Part shown: piece by piece, positions 45,105-54,613 of the stretch
Layout of the letters: every line of letters starts with the position of its first letter
How positions within the stretch are numbered: the stretch's first letter is position 1
Assembly (NCBI GenBank): GCA_963540815.1
Contig: CAUTQY010000009.1
Coordinates: 5,200-69,199, forward strand
DNA length: 64,000 bases
Direction: 5' to 3'
Source: Scybalousia_A sp963540815
GTDB lineage: Bacteria > Bacteroidota > Bacteroidia > Bacteroidales > P3
Program-made: the position numbers and the translations under genes
Notes under the pieces: generated by a model
Told to the model about the DNA's origin: nothing
The model's input: the letters and a program-made list of their open reading frames with translations, nothing else
Databases searched by the model: none

Positions 45105-45764
45105 TTATTGTTGCATAGGTTTCAAATTTTTTGATATTATAAGTTTTGCTTCTGTTGCCTCTTGTATTTGCTCAAGGGTAAATTCGGGATTAATTTCCAT
45201 TAAAACTATACCCTCAGCGGTTATTTCCATAACACCCATTTCCGTTATTATGGTATTTACCTTACCTGCCGCTGTCAAAGGAAGAGTACATTTTTTTAGA
45301 ATTTTAGGACTTCCTTTTGCGGTGTGCTCCATAGTAAGTATTATTCTTTTTGCTCCTTCCAACAAATCCATGGCACCACCCATACCGGGTACTTTTTTGC
45401 CGGGTATCATCCAGTTTGCCAAATCTCCGTTTTCCGCTACTTGCAAGGCACCGAGAATGGAAGCATCTACGTGCCCTCCTCTAATAATACCGAACGAAGT
45501 AGCACTATCAAAGGTTGCCGCTCCCTTCACGGCAGTAATATAGGCTCCGCCGGCGTTTATCCATTCGCCATCTTCTTGTCCTTCTTTCGGACTTGGTCCC
45601 ATGCCTACCATACCGTTTTCGGCTTGTATCAAAACATTAACACCCGGTTTTAAGTAATTGGGTATCATCCCCGGTATACCTATTCCGAGATTTACCACGT
45701 AACCGTCTTTTAATTCCAAAGCGGCTCTTTTGGCTATGGTCTCCTTTATTTGATTTTTATCCAT
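45105..45764 (-). CDS. 3-oxoacid CoA-transferase beta subunit, without an adjacent alpha subunit
   Basis: A 219-residue class I CoA-transferase B subunit (AtoA/ScoB type). The catalytic glutamate lies in IQAENGMVGMGP, with VVNLGIGIPGMIPNYL, GGHVDASILGALQVAENGDLANWMIPGKKVPGMGGAMDL and CTLPLTAAGKVNTIITEMGVM also matching. It transfers CoA between acetoacetate or butyrate and succinyl-CoA or acetyl-CoA. The alpha subunit usually precedes it in the same operon. Here the upstream gene is an unrelated lipoprotein and the downstream side has a terminator, so the alpha subunit must be elsewhere or missing. Confidence 0.9.
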   Translation of the reverse strand: MDKNQIKETIAKRAALELKDGYVVNLGIGIPGMIPNYLKPGVNVLIQAENGMVGMGPSPKEGQEDGEWINAGGAYITAVKGAATFDSATSFGIIRGGHVDASILGALQVAENGDLANWMIPGKKVPGMGGAMDLLEGAKRIILTMEHTAKGSPKILKKCTLPLTAAGKVNTIITEMGVMEITAEGIVLMEINPEFTLEQIQEATEAKLIISKNLKPMQQ

Positions 45765-45788
45765 GATTGTTTATGTTTTTTTGTGTCA

Positions 45789-46199
45789 CTAATTATTGTA
45801 TTTCATATATGTAAAAGTATCATTTAAAGAATTAGTGTAGATAAATTTTTGTTTGTCTATGCTAACAATTTTAAACGATCTTTCAGAACCGGAATTATCT
45901 ATTCTTATAAGAGTATCTCCTTTTATGGTATAGGTACCGTTTTTTTCATAAGAAAAATCGTTTTCGCTTGTATAGGTATACTCCGTTACTATGCGTTTTG
46001 CTCTAATACTGTTGTATGGGGAATACTCTATGTAATCTTTTGCTTTCCAAGGCTGACTTTCCAAAAGTTCGGTATTATTCAATGTTTTTGCGTCTCTCCA
46101 TTTACCCACAAGTATATCTGTGTCGGGCTCCAAATCTTTTTCGCAGGAAAGCATTGCAAACACGGAAAACACAATCATTATGACCTTAAATATCTTCAT
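45789..46199 (-). CDS. Small lipoprotein, lipocalin-like
   Basis: A 136-residue lipoprotein (lipobox VFAMLSC, Cys at 19). The sequence after it (GKWRDAKTL...YTYTSENDFSYEKNGTYTIKGDTLIRI..GSERSFKIVSIDKQKFIYT) shows the W-near-N-terminus and alternating-strand pattern of small lipocalin-like Bacteroidetes proteins. No ligand can be inferred. Situated 24 nt upstream of the CoA-transferase gene on the same strand. Confidence 0.75.
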   Translation of the reverse strand: MKIFKVIMIVFSVFAMLSCEKDLEPDTDILVGKWRDAKTLNNTELLESQPWKAKDYIEYSPYNSIRAKRIVTEYTYTSENDFSYEKNGTYTIKGDTLIRIDNSGSERSFKIVSIDKQKFIYTNSLNDTFTYMKYNN

Positions 46200-46213
46200 T
46201 TTATCTTTGATTT

Positions 46214-46603
46214 TTATTTGTTTGTTTTGGCAAGTTTTTTCATTGTTATAATATCAAACACTTGATACACTACATAAATTAACATGTAATAGAGTGCAAA
46301 TTTAATATTTTTTTCAATATGTGCAAAAATTACTATTACCAATACCCCAACATAGATAAGTATTTTTATTAGTCTTGTCAAAAGAAATGCTTGCTCAAAT
46401 TTCAGTTTTGATTTTTTCGGTGCATAATACATAAAAGCATAGGAGAGAAAACCTACAACAAAAAACATGAGTATATAGTACGGAATATTATGTGATAAAA
46501 AATCTTTCGGTACGACAAACAAAGAAAACAAAACCGCGAAACACATTATCAAAGAAAGAATCGTAATTTTTAATAAATATGATATTAAAGGATGTTTTTT
46601 CAT
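46214..46603 (-). CDS. Membrane protein of unknown function, four predicted helices
   Basis: A 129-residue protein with four hydrophobic segments (about residues 8-30, 37-57, 76-97, 104-122) separated by short polar loops. The cytoplasmic loop after the second helix carries KKSKLKFEQAF. No family is recognised; the C-terminus is basic (KKLAKTNK). Lies 26 nt downstream of the SprE/PorW gene and 14 nt upstream of the lipoprotein gene, so likely part of that transcript. Confidence 0.6.
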   Translation of the reverse strand: MKKHPLISYLLKITILSLIMCFAVLFSLFVVPKDFLSHNIPYYILMFFVVGFLSYAFMYYAPKKSKLKFEQAFLLTRLIKILIYVGVLVIVIFAHIEKNIKFALYYMLIYVVYQVFDIITMKKLAKTNK

Positions 46604-46629
46604 AACATTAACGTATTTTATTTATTATC

Positions 46630-49362
46630 TTATCTGTTTTTCAGATACATAAGCCTGAAAAATTTTAGGTATGCCTCTATATTTCTTCTGTTATACAAAG
46701 TTGAATAGTTTTGTATGGATATAACGCAGTGTCTGTAATAGGAAGAGGAAAGTTTTTTGAACTCTTGGTCTTGTTGTATGTTATCAAAATATTCCAAGGC
46801 CGATTGTTGATTGGAAAACTTTCTAACAATAATCATTTGGTCGGAAAGGGTAAAGAGTTGGGAAGTGGCTTGTAAGTTCAAAGAGTCGTATTCTCTTTTA
46901 TTGAAATCATTTATAATTTTTTCCGTATAGGATACGTCTATCTTGCTATCGTCAAAGAAAATCAAATAATAATGTTGCATATCTTTGCTTCTAAACATCA
47001 AAGACTCTGCATCAAGAATATCATCTCTGTCTACTGTGTTACTTACCTGTGCGCTATCCGTAGTTATGATTTCGGCAATGTCGAAGTTCTCTTGTGTCTT
47101 TTCGGACTTTGTACTGTCATATTTTATGTCAAAGTCTTTTATGTTATAACTTTCCGCCAAAAATCTCAGTTGTTCTTCTATAATAGGTGTTACCTCGCTG
47201 TTGGGATGATTATATACTATCATATTAAGATTGTCTGCCAAAGAATCTACTCCGTATAATTTCCCTTTTGATAGGGCAACCAAAAATTTAAGTCTTGGAA
47301 TGTACTCACCTACTTTTAGAGTATCTATTGCATGATTTCCTTTTTCTATGGTAGCATTGTATTCATTTTTGACGTAACTTTGATAAGTGTCTGTATATAG
47401 TCTCTCGGCAAGAGTATTATTATTTTGTATTTCATTCAAATAATCGGGATTCTTTATCATCATAGCATACTCGCTATCGGGATAATCGGCAAGTATTTTG
47501 TTTTTGTAGAAATTGCTATTAGGATAATCTCCTCTTTGGTCATAGAGTCTGTAGAGATGAAAACAAGCAGGCAAAACATTTATATGATTGGGGTAACGAG
47601 TAATCAAATCCATAAACGTTTCCAACGACCTCGTAATATTATTTATACCTTGAAAAAATATATATCCTGCCTCCAATAAAGCGTCGGCAATTTGTGCGTT
47701 TGCCGAATCTTTTGCTCCTTGGCTGAATGGTATGTCTTTGGTATAATATTCTCTCATATCAGGAGTATAGCCGGGGTCTTTTATGGTAGGTTTTTCAGCC
47801 AAAGAAGATGAATCGTTTTCACTTGTGTTATCCGCTATAATATCATCCTCCAAGCCTATTTCTTGTTTTTCTCTCAACCTCCAATTATCCTCCAACTCCC
47901 TATCTCCCCACTTTCTTTTAAACTCCAACCTACCGCTTTGCACGGTATTAGGGTTGCTGAAATAAAAATTGCTTGCGTTTCTGTTGAGTTGATTAAAATT
48001 ATTCATTGAGGCATTACGCGCCAAAATCGCTTGTTGAATTTTTGCCTCCTCTTCTTTGCGTTTTTTCTCTGTTTTGTAGGCAGTTATCCACCCTTCTATT
48101 TTTGAGTCCAACTCTTCCTTGCTTAACCCACTGAGAGCCAAAAGACTATCCCAACGCGTTATGGTATTAAGATTCTCTACCAAAGAAGTCAGTACTCTTT
48201 GTCTTGAAAGTAACACTTGCCTATTAGGATAATCTTTGTCCATTAGACTTAGGGCAGTATCATAATACAACTGAGCTTTAACATAGTTTTGCAAGGTATC
48301 ATAATATACATTGGCTGCTCTGAGAGCGGAAGCCATTTTTTGCACTTTATTGTTTTGGGAGGTCTTTACACTTTCCTCCCATTTTTTGCAAGCTATTTCA
48401 TAACTGTGATTGCGAAAATAAATTTCTCCTATGGCGTAATAAATTTGGTCCAAATAGTTTGCGTTTTTTGTATCGTCAAGCATTTTTTCCAAATCTTCAA
48501 TAATTGAAATGCTATTTTTCTTGGAAGGGTCAAAACACAAGGCAATATTTAACTGAGAAATAAATTGCATGGAATAATCCGAAGCATGTCTTGCCGTATA
48601 TCTAAAACATTTGCTTGCCTGATTGAACTGGCGGTTGTTCATGTATATTTGCCCTTCGATAAACTTTGTTCTGGTATTGAGGGTTTTCTCAAAAAAATTC
48701 TTTTTCCTAAGTTGCAAATTCTGCAAAGCGGATAGGGTTTTACCCTGTGCAATGTCGTTTTCCGCCCAAACAAGATGCATCATTTTTTTGAGTTTTTTGG
48801 GCGCCTTACCTTCCTGTATTGCTTTTTGCACTTGTTTTAGTACAATATCCGACTCGGAGTGTTTCTTTTCTTTGCAATAGGTTAGTGCCAACCAAAGCAT
48901 TGGCTCGTATATTTCTTTTCTGTTTTTCCAATTTGCCATAACGTATTGAAAAGAGGCTTCCGCAGCCTTGTAGTCGTGAGCGTAATAACACGCTTGTCCT
49001 ATAAGCAAATAAGCGTCGTCTATTTGAGGATTTTTTTCCACTCCCGAAAATCTCATGGAATGTACTTTAATAACCTTACCGCCCTTTTCTATGGCTCTGT
49101 CGGTATTGGCTTTTATGGAAGCGGCTTGTTCGTTTGTGCCGTTTATGTATATGGGGAGTATTCTTGTGTAATCGTCTTTCCAATTTTGCAAAATAGTTGT
49201 CTTACCTTCTTTTAGGGCTTGTTTTCCGTTCCATAAAGCATTGTAATGTGCGGTAATAGAGTGATATTTTCTATTTATCCACTTATCTTTGTGAGTAGAG
49301 CAAGAAAACAAAACAAAAATCAAACAAAAAAGAAAAATAATATATGCCGGTTTTTTTTTCAA
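46630..49362 (-). CDS. porW: SprE/PorW-type gliding and type IX secretion lipoprotein
   Basis: A 910-residue TPR-rich lipoprotein. The lipobox is VLFSCSTHKDKW and the conserved start is WINRKYHSITAHYNALWNGKQALKEG, matching the N-terminus of SprE (Flavobacterium) and PorW (Porphyromonas). Several TPRs follow (for example DDAYLLIGQACYYAHDYKAAEASFQYV), an Asp/Glu-rich linker with the ARNASMNNFNQLN segment, and a C-terminal region near residues 800-905. PorW is needed for T9SS function and gliding and interacts with the secretion core. Together with the PorP-like gene at the left end it supports a type IX secretion system in this organism. Confidence 0.85.
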   Translation of the reverse strand: MKKKPAYIIFLFCLIFVLFSCSTHKDKWINRKYHSITAHYNALWNGKQALKEGKTTILQNWKDDYTRILPIYINGTNEQAASIKANTDRAIEKGGKVIKVHSMRFSGVEKNPQIDDAYLLIGQACYYAHDYKAAEASFQYVMANWKNRKEIYEPMLWLALTYCKEKKHSESDIVLKQVQKAIQEGKAPKKLKKMMHLVWAENDIAQGKTLSALQNLQLRKKNFFEKTLNTRTKFIEGQIYMNNRQFNQASKCFRYTARHASDYSMQFISQLNIALCFDPSKKNSISIIEDLEKMLDDTKNANYLDQIYYAIGEIYFRNHSYEIACKKWEESVKTSQNNKVQKMASALRAANVYYDTLQNYVKAQLYYDTALSLMDKDYPNRQVLLSRQRVLTSLVENLNTITRWDSLLALSGLSKEELDSKIEGWITAYKTEKKRKEEEAKIQQAILARNASMNNFNQLNRNASNFYFSNPNTVQSGRLEFKRKWGDRELEDNWRLREKQEIGLEDDIIADNTSENDSSSLAEKPTIKDPGYTPDMREYYTKDIPFSQGAKDSANAQIADALLEAGYIFFQGINNITRSLETFMDLITRYPNHINVLPACFHLYRLYDQRGDYPNSNFYKNKILADYPDSEYAMMIKNPDYLNEIQNNNTLAERLYTDTYQSYVKNEYNATIEKGNHAIDTLKVGEYIPRLKFLVALSKGKLYGVDSLADNLNMIVYNHPNSEVTPIIEEQLRFLAESYNIKDFDIKYDSTKSEKTQENFDIAEIITTDSAQVSNTVDRDDILDAESLMFRSKDMQHYYLIFFDDSKIDVSYTEKIINDFNKREYDSLNLQATSQLFTLSDQMIIVRKFSNQQSALEYFDNIQQDQEFKKLSSSYYRHCVISIQNYSTLYNRRNIEAYLKFFRLMYLKNR

Positions 49363-49418
49363 ATTGAGTCTTTTATTGTACAGACAAAAAACGAAAAAAA
49401 ATATTGTTTAGTATAAAA

Positions 49419-51065
49419 CTATTCTATGTAGTCTATCTCTTGTTCTTGTATATCTTCTATAAATCTTGGAGGTATTGTTCTTTTTGTTTTGGAGTTTATA
49501 CCTTTGTTTTTCAGTTTTTCCAAAAGTCTTATTGTATTAGCGTTGCCTGTTTTAAGCTGTTTTGTGGCTTGCGTGTATTGTTCGGAAAGTCTGTCTGCCG
49601 TTTTACCCACTTCGTCAAAAGTATTCAAAAAAAGTAACAACTTATCGTATATCTTTCCGCAAGTATCGGCCATGGTTTGAGCCTCTTTGTTCCTTGTGTC
49701 TATTTTCCACAGGTCTGCTATAAGTCTCAGACAGGAAATCATATTTGTAGCCGAAATAAGTATTATTTTTTTCTTGTAAGCATATTCCCAAAGTGTTACG
49801 TCGCTTTGCATTGCCAACAAACAAGCAGGCTCTATCGGTATAAACATCATAACAAAACCAATTCCACCCTTGTTTATATTTTCATAATTTTTGTTTGCAA
49901 GCTCGTCTATGTGAGATTTAACCGACTGCAAATGTTCTTTCAGGTAAAGTTCCTGTTGCGTACCGTCTTCGGCGTTAAAATATTTTTCGTAGGCGACCAA
50001 AGAAACTTTGGAATCTATCACAATTGTATTATCCTCTCCGTTTTCGTCGTTTGGCAAATGTATTATAAAGTCCGGTACAAGTCTTTTGTTTTCTTCCGTT
50101 TGCACGCTTTGTTGAGCCTCGTAATGTTCTCCTTTGATAAGTCCGCTGTTTTGCAATATGGTTTCCAAAACGTGTTCTCCCCAATTACCTGCTCGTTTGT
50201 TTTCTCCCTTCAAAGCGTTGGCTAAGTTGTTAGCCTCCCGGGAAACCCTGTTTGTTTCCTTAAACATGTTGTCTATTCGTTCTTTCAAACTTGTATGCAT
50301 CTCCGTCTGCTTCAAATTACCGTCTTCTATTTGCTTTTTAAACTCATTTATTTGTTCTTTCAACGGAGAGACTATATTACTCATTTCTTTGGTGTTGCTT
50401 TCCGAAAATTTCTTTGTTGTTTCTTCCAATATCTTATTGGCGGAATTTTTCAAATACTCTTCGTTTTGTTTTCTTTGGGTTTCCATATCTTGTCTGAATG
50501 CGGAGAGTTGCTCGCTTAAATTTTTATTTTTTTCTTTTTCGGCACGCAAATCAGCCTCCGATTGTCTGTACTTGTCTTGCAAATCGGCAAAATCTTTTTG
50601 TAGTTTTTTGTAGTCCTCCTCTTGTTTTTCAAAAATACTTATCCTGTTTTCTTTTATTTTTATTTCTCCTTTCAGTGTGGTGTTTTCTTCCGTTTGAGTT
50701 TGTATTTTGTTTTCCTGTCCTTCTATTTTTTGTTTCTGTTCTTGTATTAGAGTGTTTTTTTCCTCTAACTTTTCTTTTATATACTCCTCTGCCTTCTTTG
50801 CTCTTGTTACATCATTGGATAAATCTATATTTTTGAGATTATAATTTTTAAGTTCTTTTTCTTTCTCGTTTAATTTTTCTTTGTAATCATTTATTTGAGT
50901 CTGCATATTGCTTATATCCGCACTCATTTTTGCATTTTCTTGTTGCAAGGAGGTTATTTCGTCTTTGTTGTTTTTTTGATTATACAATCGCTTGAAAAAA
51001 ACGGATGAAATAACGATAAAGACTATCAATAATAATGCTAAAACCATTAATATTATCGTGTTCAT
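49419..51065 (-). CDS. rmuC: DNA recombination protein RmuC
   Basis: A 548-residue protein with one N-terminal transmembrane helix (IILMVLALLLIVFIVISSVFF), a coiled coil (about residues 35-260) and the RmuC nuclease-like domain. The domain begins NRAGNWGEHVLETILQNSGLIKGEHYEAQQ and contains LVPDFIIHLPND, IDSKVSLVAYEKY and the MFIPIEPACLLAM segment. RmuC limits DNA inversion at short inverted repeats and has been implicated in restricting secondary-structure-forming DNA. Its presence in a genome carrying palindromic elements may be relevant. Convergent arrangement upstream with the divergently read GT2 gene. Confidence 0.92.
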   Translation of the reverse strand: MNTIILMVLALLLIVFIVISSVFFKRLYNQKNNKDEITSLQQENAKMSADISNMQTQINDYKEKLNEKEKELKNYNLKNIDLSNDVTRAKKAEEYIKEKLEEKNTLIQEQKQKIEGQENKIQTQTEENTTLKGEIKIKENRISIFEKQEEDYKKLQKDFADLQDKYRQSEADLRAEKEKNKNLSEQLSAFRQDMETQRKQNEEYLKNSANKILEETTKKFSESNTKEMSNIVSPLKEQINEFKKQIEDGNLKQTEMHTSLKERIDNMFKETNRVSREANNLANALKGENKRAGNWGEHVLETILQNSGLIKGEHYEAQQSVQTEENKRLVPDFIIHLPNDENGEDNTIVIDSKVSLVAYEKYFNAEDGTQQELYLKEHLQSVKSHIDELANKNYENINKGGIGFVMMFIPIEPACLLAMQSDVTLWEYAYKKKIILISATNMISCLRLIADLWKIDTRNKEAQTMADTCGKIYDKLLLFLNTFDEVGKTADRLSEQYTQATKQLKTGNANTIRLLEKLKNKGINSKTKRTIPPRFIEDIQEQEIDYIE

Positions 51066-51158
51066 GTTTTTACGAGTATTTTATAAATTACCTTTTGCAA
51101 AGGTAGTATTTTTTGCAAAATCCAAAAGACAAAACCCTAATCATATACTTTTTTTTGT

Positions 51159-51166
51159 TAATTTTG
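51159..51166 (+). promoter_or_regulatory. -7 promoter element of the GT2 gene
   Basis: TAATTTTG, 36 nt upstream of the ATG at 51203. It lies inside the longer frame beginning at 51113 and so argues against that start. Confidence 0.5.
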
Positions 51167-51202
51167 CACTTTAATAACCAGGAGATTGTAAGACTTTTTT
51201 TT

Positions 51203-51961
51203 ATGCAACACCCCTTAGTATCCATAATAACCGTTTGCTACAACGCAAAAGATTTGATAGAACCGACTATAAACAGTATTAGAAAACAAACCTATGATAA
51301 TTATGAATATATAATTATAGACGGAGGCTCTTCCGACGGCACAAAAGAAATCATAGAACAAAACAGAGACGCCGTAACAAAATATATTTCGGAAAAAGAC
51401 GATGGACTTTATTATGCAATGAATAAGGGCTTGGATTTGGCAACGGGGGAGTATGTATGGTTTATAAACGCCGGTGACCGCATTCCTCATAAAGATACAT
51501 TGACAAAAATAATAGAATCTTCCTACTTGCCACAGGATATTTACTATGGCAAAACCAAGATTATAAACAAAAAAGGAGAGGTTATAGGTTTTCGCAGGTT
51601 GCAAGAACCGGAAAATCTTAACAAAAACAGTTTCCTTTGGGGTATGTTAGTCTGTCATCAATCTGCAATAGTAAGACGTTCTCTTGCTCAGTACTATGAC
51701 ACAAGGTATAAGATAGACGCAGATTTTGAGTGGTTATTATCCGTAATAGAAAAATCAAATCCTACCCTTATACGACATTCAAGCAGAACATATTGTTATT
51801 TTTTGGAGGGAGGTTTGGCAAGAAAAAATATGTGGAAGGCAAACCTTGAGAGATACCGAATAATGATAAAACATTATGGCTTTTTTAAGACGACTTTCTA
51901 TAACATACTTATGGTATTCAGATACATAAGAGACAAATACAAAGGAGTTCAAATGACATAA
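51203..51961 (+). CDS. Family 2 glycosyltransferase
   Basis: A 252-residue GT2 with VSIITVCYNAKDLIEPTI at the nucleotide-sugar site. DGGSSDGTKEII follows with the first Asp cluster, and KDDGLYYAMNKGLDLATGEYVWFINAGDR carries the DxD-like NAGD metal site. It resembles polysaccharide-forming transferases that use UDP- or GDP-sugars; the acceptor is unknown. The start at 51203 is used because the frame opening at 51113 would begin upstream of the promoter. The C-terminus carries a short basic amphipathic tail. Confidence 0.87.
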   Translation: MQHPLVSIITVCYNAKDLIEPTINSIRKQTYDNYEYIIIDGGSSDGTKEIIEQNRDAVTKYISEKDDGLYYAMNKGLDLATGEYVWFINAGDRIPHKDTLTKIIESSYLPQDIYYGKTKIINKKGEVIGFRRLQEPENLNKNSFLWGMLVCHQSAIVRRSLAQYYDTRYKIDADFEWLLSVIEKSNPTLIRHSSRTYCYFLEGGLARKNMWKANLERYRIMIKHYGFFKTTFYNILMVFRYIRDKYKGVQMT

Positions 51962-52020
51962 ATTCGTTATGTGTTTACACGTATGGTGTAATACATAACA
52001 TTAAATAAATCAAGGAGAAA

Positions 52021-52767
52021 ATGAAATTATTGGAAAACAAAGTGGCTTTGATAACGGGAGCCTCAAAAGGAATAGGAAAACAAATAGCGTTGTTTTATGC
52101 CAAAGAAGGAGCATTGGTAGCCTTTACCGACCTTAACAGAGACGAGGCTATGTGTCAAACGGAAAAAGAACTTTCGGATTTGGGTACAAAAGCAAAGGGG
52201 TATGCGAGTAATGCCGCTTCGTTTGAAGATTCGGAAAAACTTGTGGACGAAGTAGTTAAGGAATTCGGCAAAATAGATATTCTGGTAAACAACGCGGGTA
52301 TTACAAAAGACAATCTTTTAATGCGTATGAGTGAAAAAGACTGGGATATGGTTATTGCCGTTAATCTAAAATCGGTTTTCAATCTTACCCACGCCGCTCA
52401 AAGATATATGATTAAACAAAAAAGCGGTTCCATTATCAATATGAGTAGTGTTGTGGGGGTTAGCGGCAATGCCGGACAATCAAACTACTCTGCTTCTAAG
52501 GCCGGTATTATAGGTTTTACCAAAAGTATTGCCAAAGAATTAGGTAGCAGAAACATACGCTCCAACGCCATAGCGCCGGGCTTTATTATTACCGATATGA
52601 CCGCACAAATACCCGATGAGGCTCGCAAGCAATGGGAAAAGCAAATACCCATGCGTAGGGGAGGACAACCGGAGGAGGTTGCAAAGGTTGCTGTTTTCTT
52701 GGGTTCCGATTTGTCCTCGTACGTTAGCGGACAGGTTATTCATGTTTGCGGTGCTATGAATTGTTAG
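52021..52767 (+). CDS. fabG: 3-oxoacyl-ACP reductase
   Basis: A 248-residue SDR that reduces 3-oxoacyl-ACP with NADPH in fatty acid elongation. The cofactor site is ALITGASKGIGKQIA, with NNAGITKDNLLMRM, the catalytic YSASKAGIIGFTKSIAKELG (Tyr-Lys) and Ser in NMSSVVGV. NAIAPGFIITDMT and YVSGQVIHVCGAM complete the family pattern. 'GASKGIGKQIALFYAKEGALV' also occurs in related SDRs, but the TKDNLLMRM segment and length support FabG. The gene starts 59 nt after the GT2 stop. Confidence 0.9.
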   Translation: MKLLENKVALITGASKGIGKQIALFYAKEGALVAFTDLNRDEAMCQTEKELSDLGTKAKGYASNAASFEDSEKLVDEVVKEFGKIDILVNNAGITKDNLLMRMSEKDWDMVIAVNLKSVFNLTHAAQRYMIKQKSGSIINMSSVVGVSGNAGQSNYSASKAGIIGFTKSIAKELGSRNIRSNAIAPGFIITDMTAQIPDEARKQWEKQIPMRRGGQPEEVAKVAVFLGSDLSSYVSGQVIHVCGAMNC

Positions 52768-52876
52768 GAAAAAGTTTTTTTATAAGATATTTTTAGTAAG
52801 AAAAATTTTCAAACAAAAGATTTTTAACTTTTTTGACTTCAAAAAGTTAATTAACCTTATAAAAATGTAATAAAAA

Positions 52877-54088
52877 ATGAGTAATAAAAAATTTGACCCT
52901 GCAATGGCTATAAACTCCGTTGCAGATGTTTCGGCAGAAAGAGGAGTTAATCCTAATGTAAATGACTCTGCCACTTTCACTTTTCCCAAAGGTCAACTTA
53001 TGACTGACACTTTTCACGGTGAGGCTGAGGGTTATTTTCTCTATTCGCGTCATTGGAATCCTTCCAATATATCTTTATGCAAAGCCTTAGCGGCTATGGA
53101 AGGCACAGAGTCTGCATGGGCTACGGGTTCGGGCATGGCTGCCATTACCTGTGCTTTGATGCAATGCCTTAAAGCAGGCGACCATGTCGTTGCCTCTATG
53201 ACTGTTTACGGAGGAACTTTTGCTTTCCTAAAAAATTATATCATAGACTATGGAGTAGAAGTTAGCTTTGTGGATACCACCAACATGGAAGAGGTAAAAA
53301 GGGCTTGCAAAAAAAACACAAAGGTTATTTATACCGAGACAATGTCTAACCCTTTGCTTAGAATAGCGAACATACCGGAACTTAGGAAAGTAGCAGACGA
53401 GTTCGGAGCAAGATTGATTGTGGACAACACTTTTACTCCTATGATTTTCTCTCCTTACAGACTTGGAGCACACGTTGTAGTTTATTCCATGACAAAATAC
53501 GTTAACGGCAAAAATGACTGCGTGGCAGGTGCAATATGCGCAGATGCGGAGTTTATAAATGCTTTGATAGACGTAAACAACGGTACTGCTATGTTATTGG
53601 GACCGGTTTTGGATTCTTTCCGCTCTACTTCCATATTAAAGAATTTATACGATTTGCACATAAGAATGAAAAAACATTCCGAAAATGCAATGTATCTGGC
53701 AGAAAGGTTCAATGCCCTAGGTATAAAAGTTAATTATCCCGGCATGCCCGAGCATATTGACCACAAACTTATGGTTTCTCAGTACAACGAACAATTCGGT
53801 TTCGGCGGTATGATAGCCATTGACCTTGGTACTGCAGAAAGAGCAAACGCCTTTATGGAAAAAATGCAAGAAAAAGGTGTCGGATATTTGGCTGTTTCTT
53901 TGGGATTTTTCCGTACTCTGTTCTCTTGCTCCGGCAAATCCACTTCCAGCGAAGTACCTCAGGAATACCAAGATAAAATGGGCATGTCCGAAGGTTTGGT
54001 TCGTTATTCCGTGGGTTTGGACAACGATATGTCCATGACTTTCGAAAAAATAGAAGAAGCTCTTAAAGAGTTGGGTTTTGTAAAATAA
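52877..54088 (+). CDS. Trans-sulfuration-type PLP enzyme (Cys/Met metabolism family)
   Basis: A 403-residue PLP-dependent enzyme of the cystathionine gamma-synthase / methionine gamma-lyase family. YSRHWNPSNISLCKALAAMEGTES, TGSGMAAITCALM, VYGGTFAFLKNY, ETMSNPLLRIANIPELRKVAD and VYSMTKYVNGKND with the PLP lysine are visible. The C-terminal GMSEGLVRYSVGLDND confirms the fold. Active-site Cys of MGL (in NPRCE-like loop) is not evident, so the enzyme could be a gamma-synthase, gamma-lyase or O-acetylhomoserine sulfhydrylase. An intrinsic terminator follows (54108-54151). Confidence 0.88.
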   Translation: MSNKKFDPAMAINSVADVSAERGVNPNVNDSATFTFPKGQLMTDTFHGEAEGYFLYSRHWNPSNISLCKALAAMEGTESAWATGSGMAAITCALMQCLKAGDHVVASMTVYGGTFAFLKNYIIDYGVEVSFVDTTNMEEVKRACKKNTKVIYTETMSNPLLRIANIPELRKVADEFGARLIVDNTFTPMIFSPYRLGAHVVVYSMTKYVNGKNDCVAGAICADAEFINALIDVNNGTAMLLGPVLDSFRSTSILKNLYDLHIRMKKHSENAMYLAERFNALGIKVNYPGMPEHIDHKLMVSQYNEQFGFGGMIAIDLGTAERANAFMEKMQEKGVGYLAVSLGFFRTLFSCSGKSTSSEVPQEYQDKMGMSEGLVRYSVGLDNDMSMTFEKIEEALKELGFVK

Positions 54089-54107
54089 TTAAATCATAAT
54101 TCCTATC

Positions 54108-54151
54108 AAAAATCCCTACTTTATATCGTTTTGTAAGGTAGGGATTTTTTT
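54108..54151 (+). terminator. Intrinsic terminator of the PLP-enzyme gene
   Basis: Perfect 12-base stem AAAAATCCCTAC / GTAGGGATTTTT around an 18-nt loop, with a T-run on the plus strand. About 20 nt past the stop at 54088. Confidence 0.75.
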
Positions 54152-54181
54152 ATAAGAAATAGTGTAAGAAAAACCAAAGAA

Positions 54182-54613
54182 ATGAAGGAGATTAGGTGCA
54201 AAGAGCTTGGACATTGCCAAAAGAAAACCTTACAACAGATTATGATAACGGAGAAATAATATTCAAGGGTATAGAGCAGTCTTATTATTATGAAGGCTAT
54301 GAGATAATAAATAAAAACAAGGAATTATGGAAATAAAATCACACGAGATAAGCGTTAGGGAATTGGTTCAGGGTTATGTAAATAACAATGAAGACGGAAT
54401 AAGAGCGTATTGTGGCAAATTGGATATTCGTCCGCCTTATCAGAGAGAATTTATCTATAATGATACGCAACGTTAAGCGGTTATAGATACTATTAAGAAC
54501 AGATTTCCACTTAATGTTATGTATTGGGCAAAAAGAGACGGTGATAACGCGGTTCCGTACGGAATTATAGACGGGCAGCAACGTACGATAAGCATTTGGC
54601 AGAAAAGATTATT
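54182..54613 (+). pseudogene. DUF262 (GmrSD-like) remnant and a preceding gene tail
   Basis: An ATG at 54327 opens MEIKSHEISVRELVQGYV and LDIRPPYQREFIYNDTQR. Then comes a TAA (54474-54476) in place of a Lys codon and, in the same frame, AVIDTIKNRFPLNVMYW and IIDGQQRTISI. This is the N-terminal DUF262 pattern of GmrSD-type restriction proteins, including the DGQQR motif. The rest of the gene is missing; it ends where the 182-bp repeat begins. Just upstream, a 46-codon tail (54196-54336, AWTLPKENLTTDYDNGEI, YYYEGYEI) overlaps the ATG in the way operon genes do. It may be the end of a second defence gene that I cannot identify. Confidence 0.72.
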
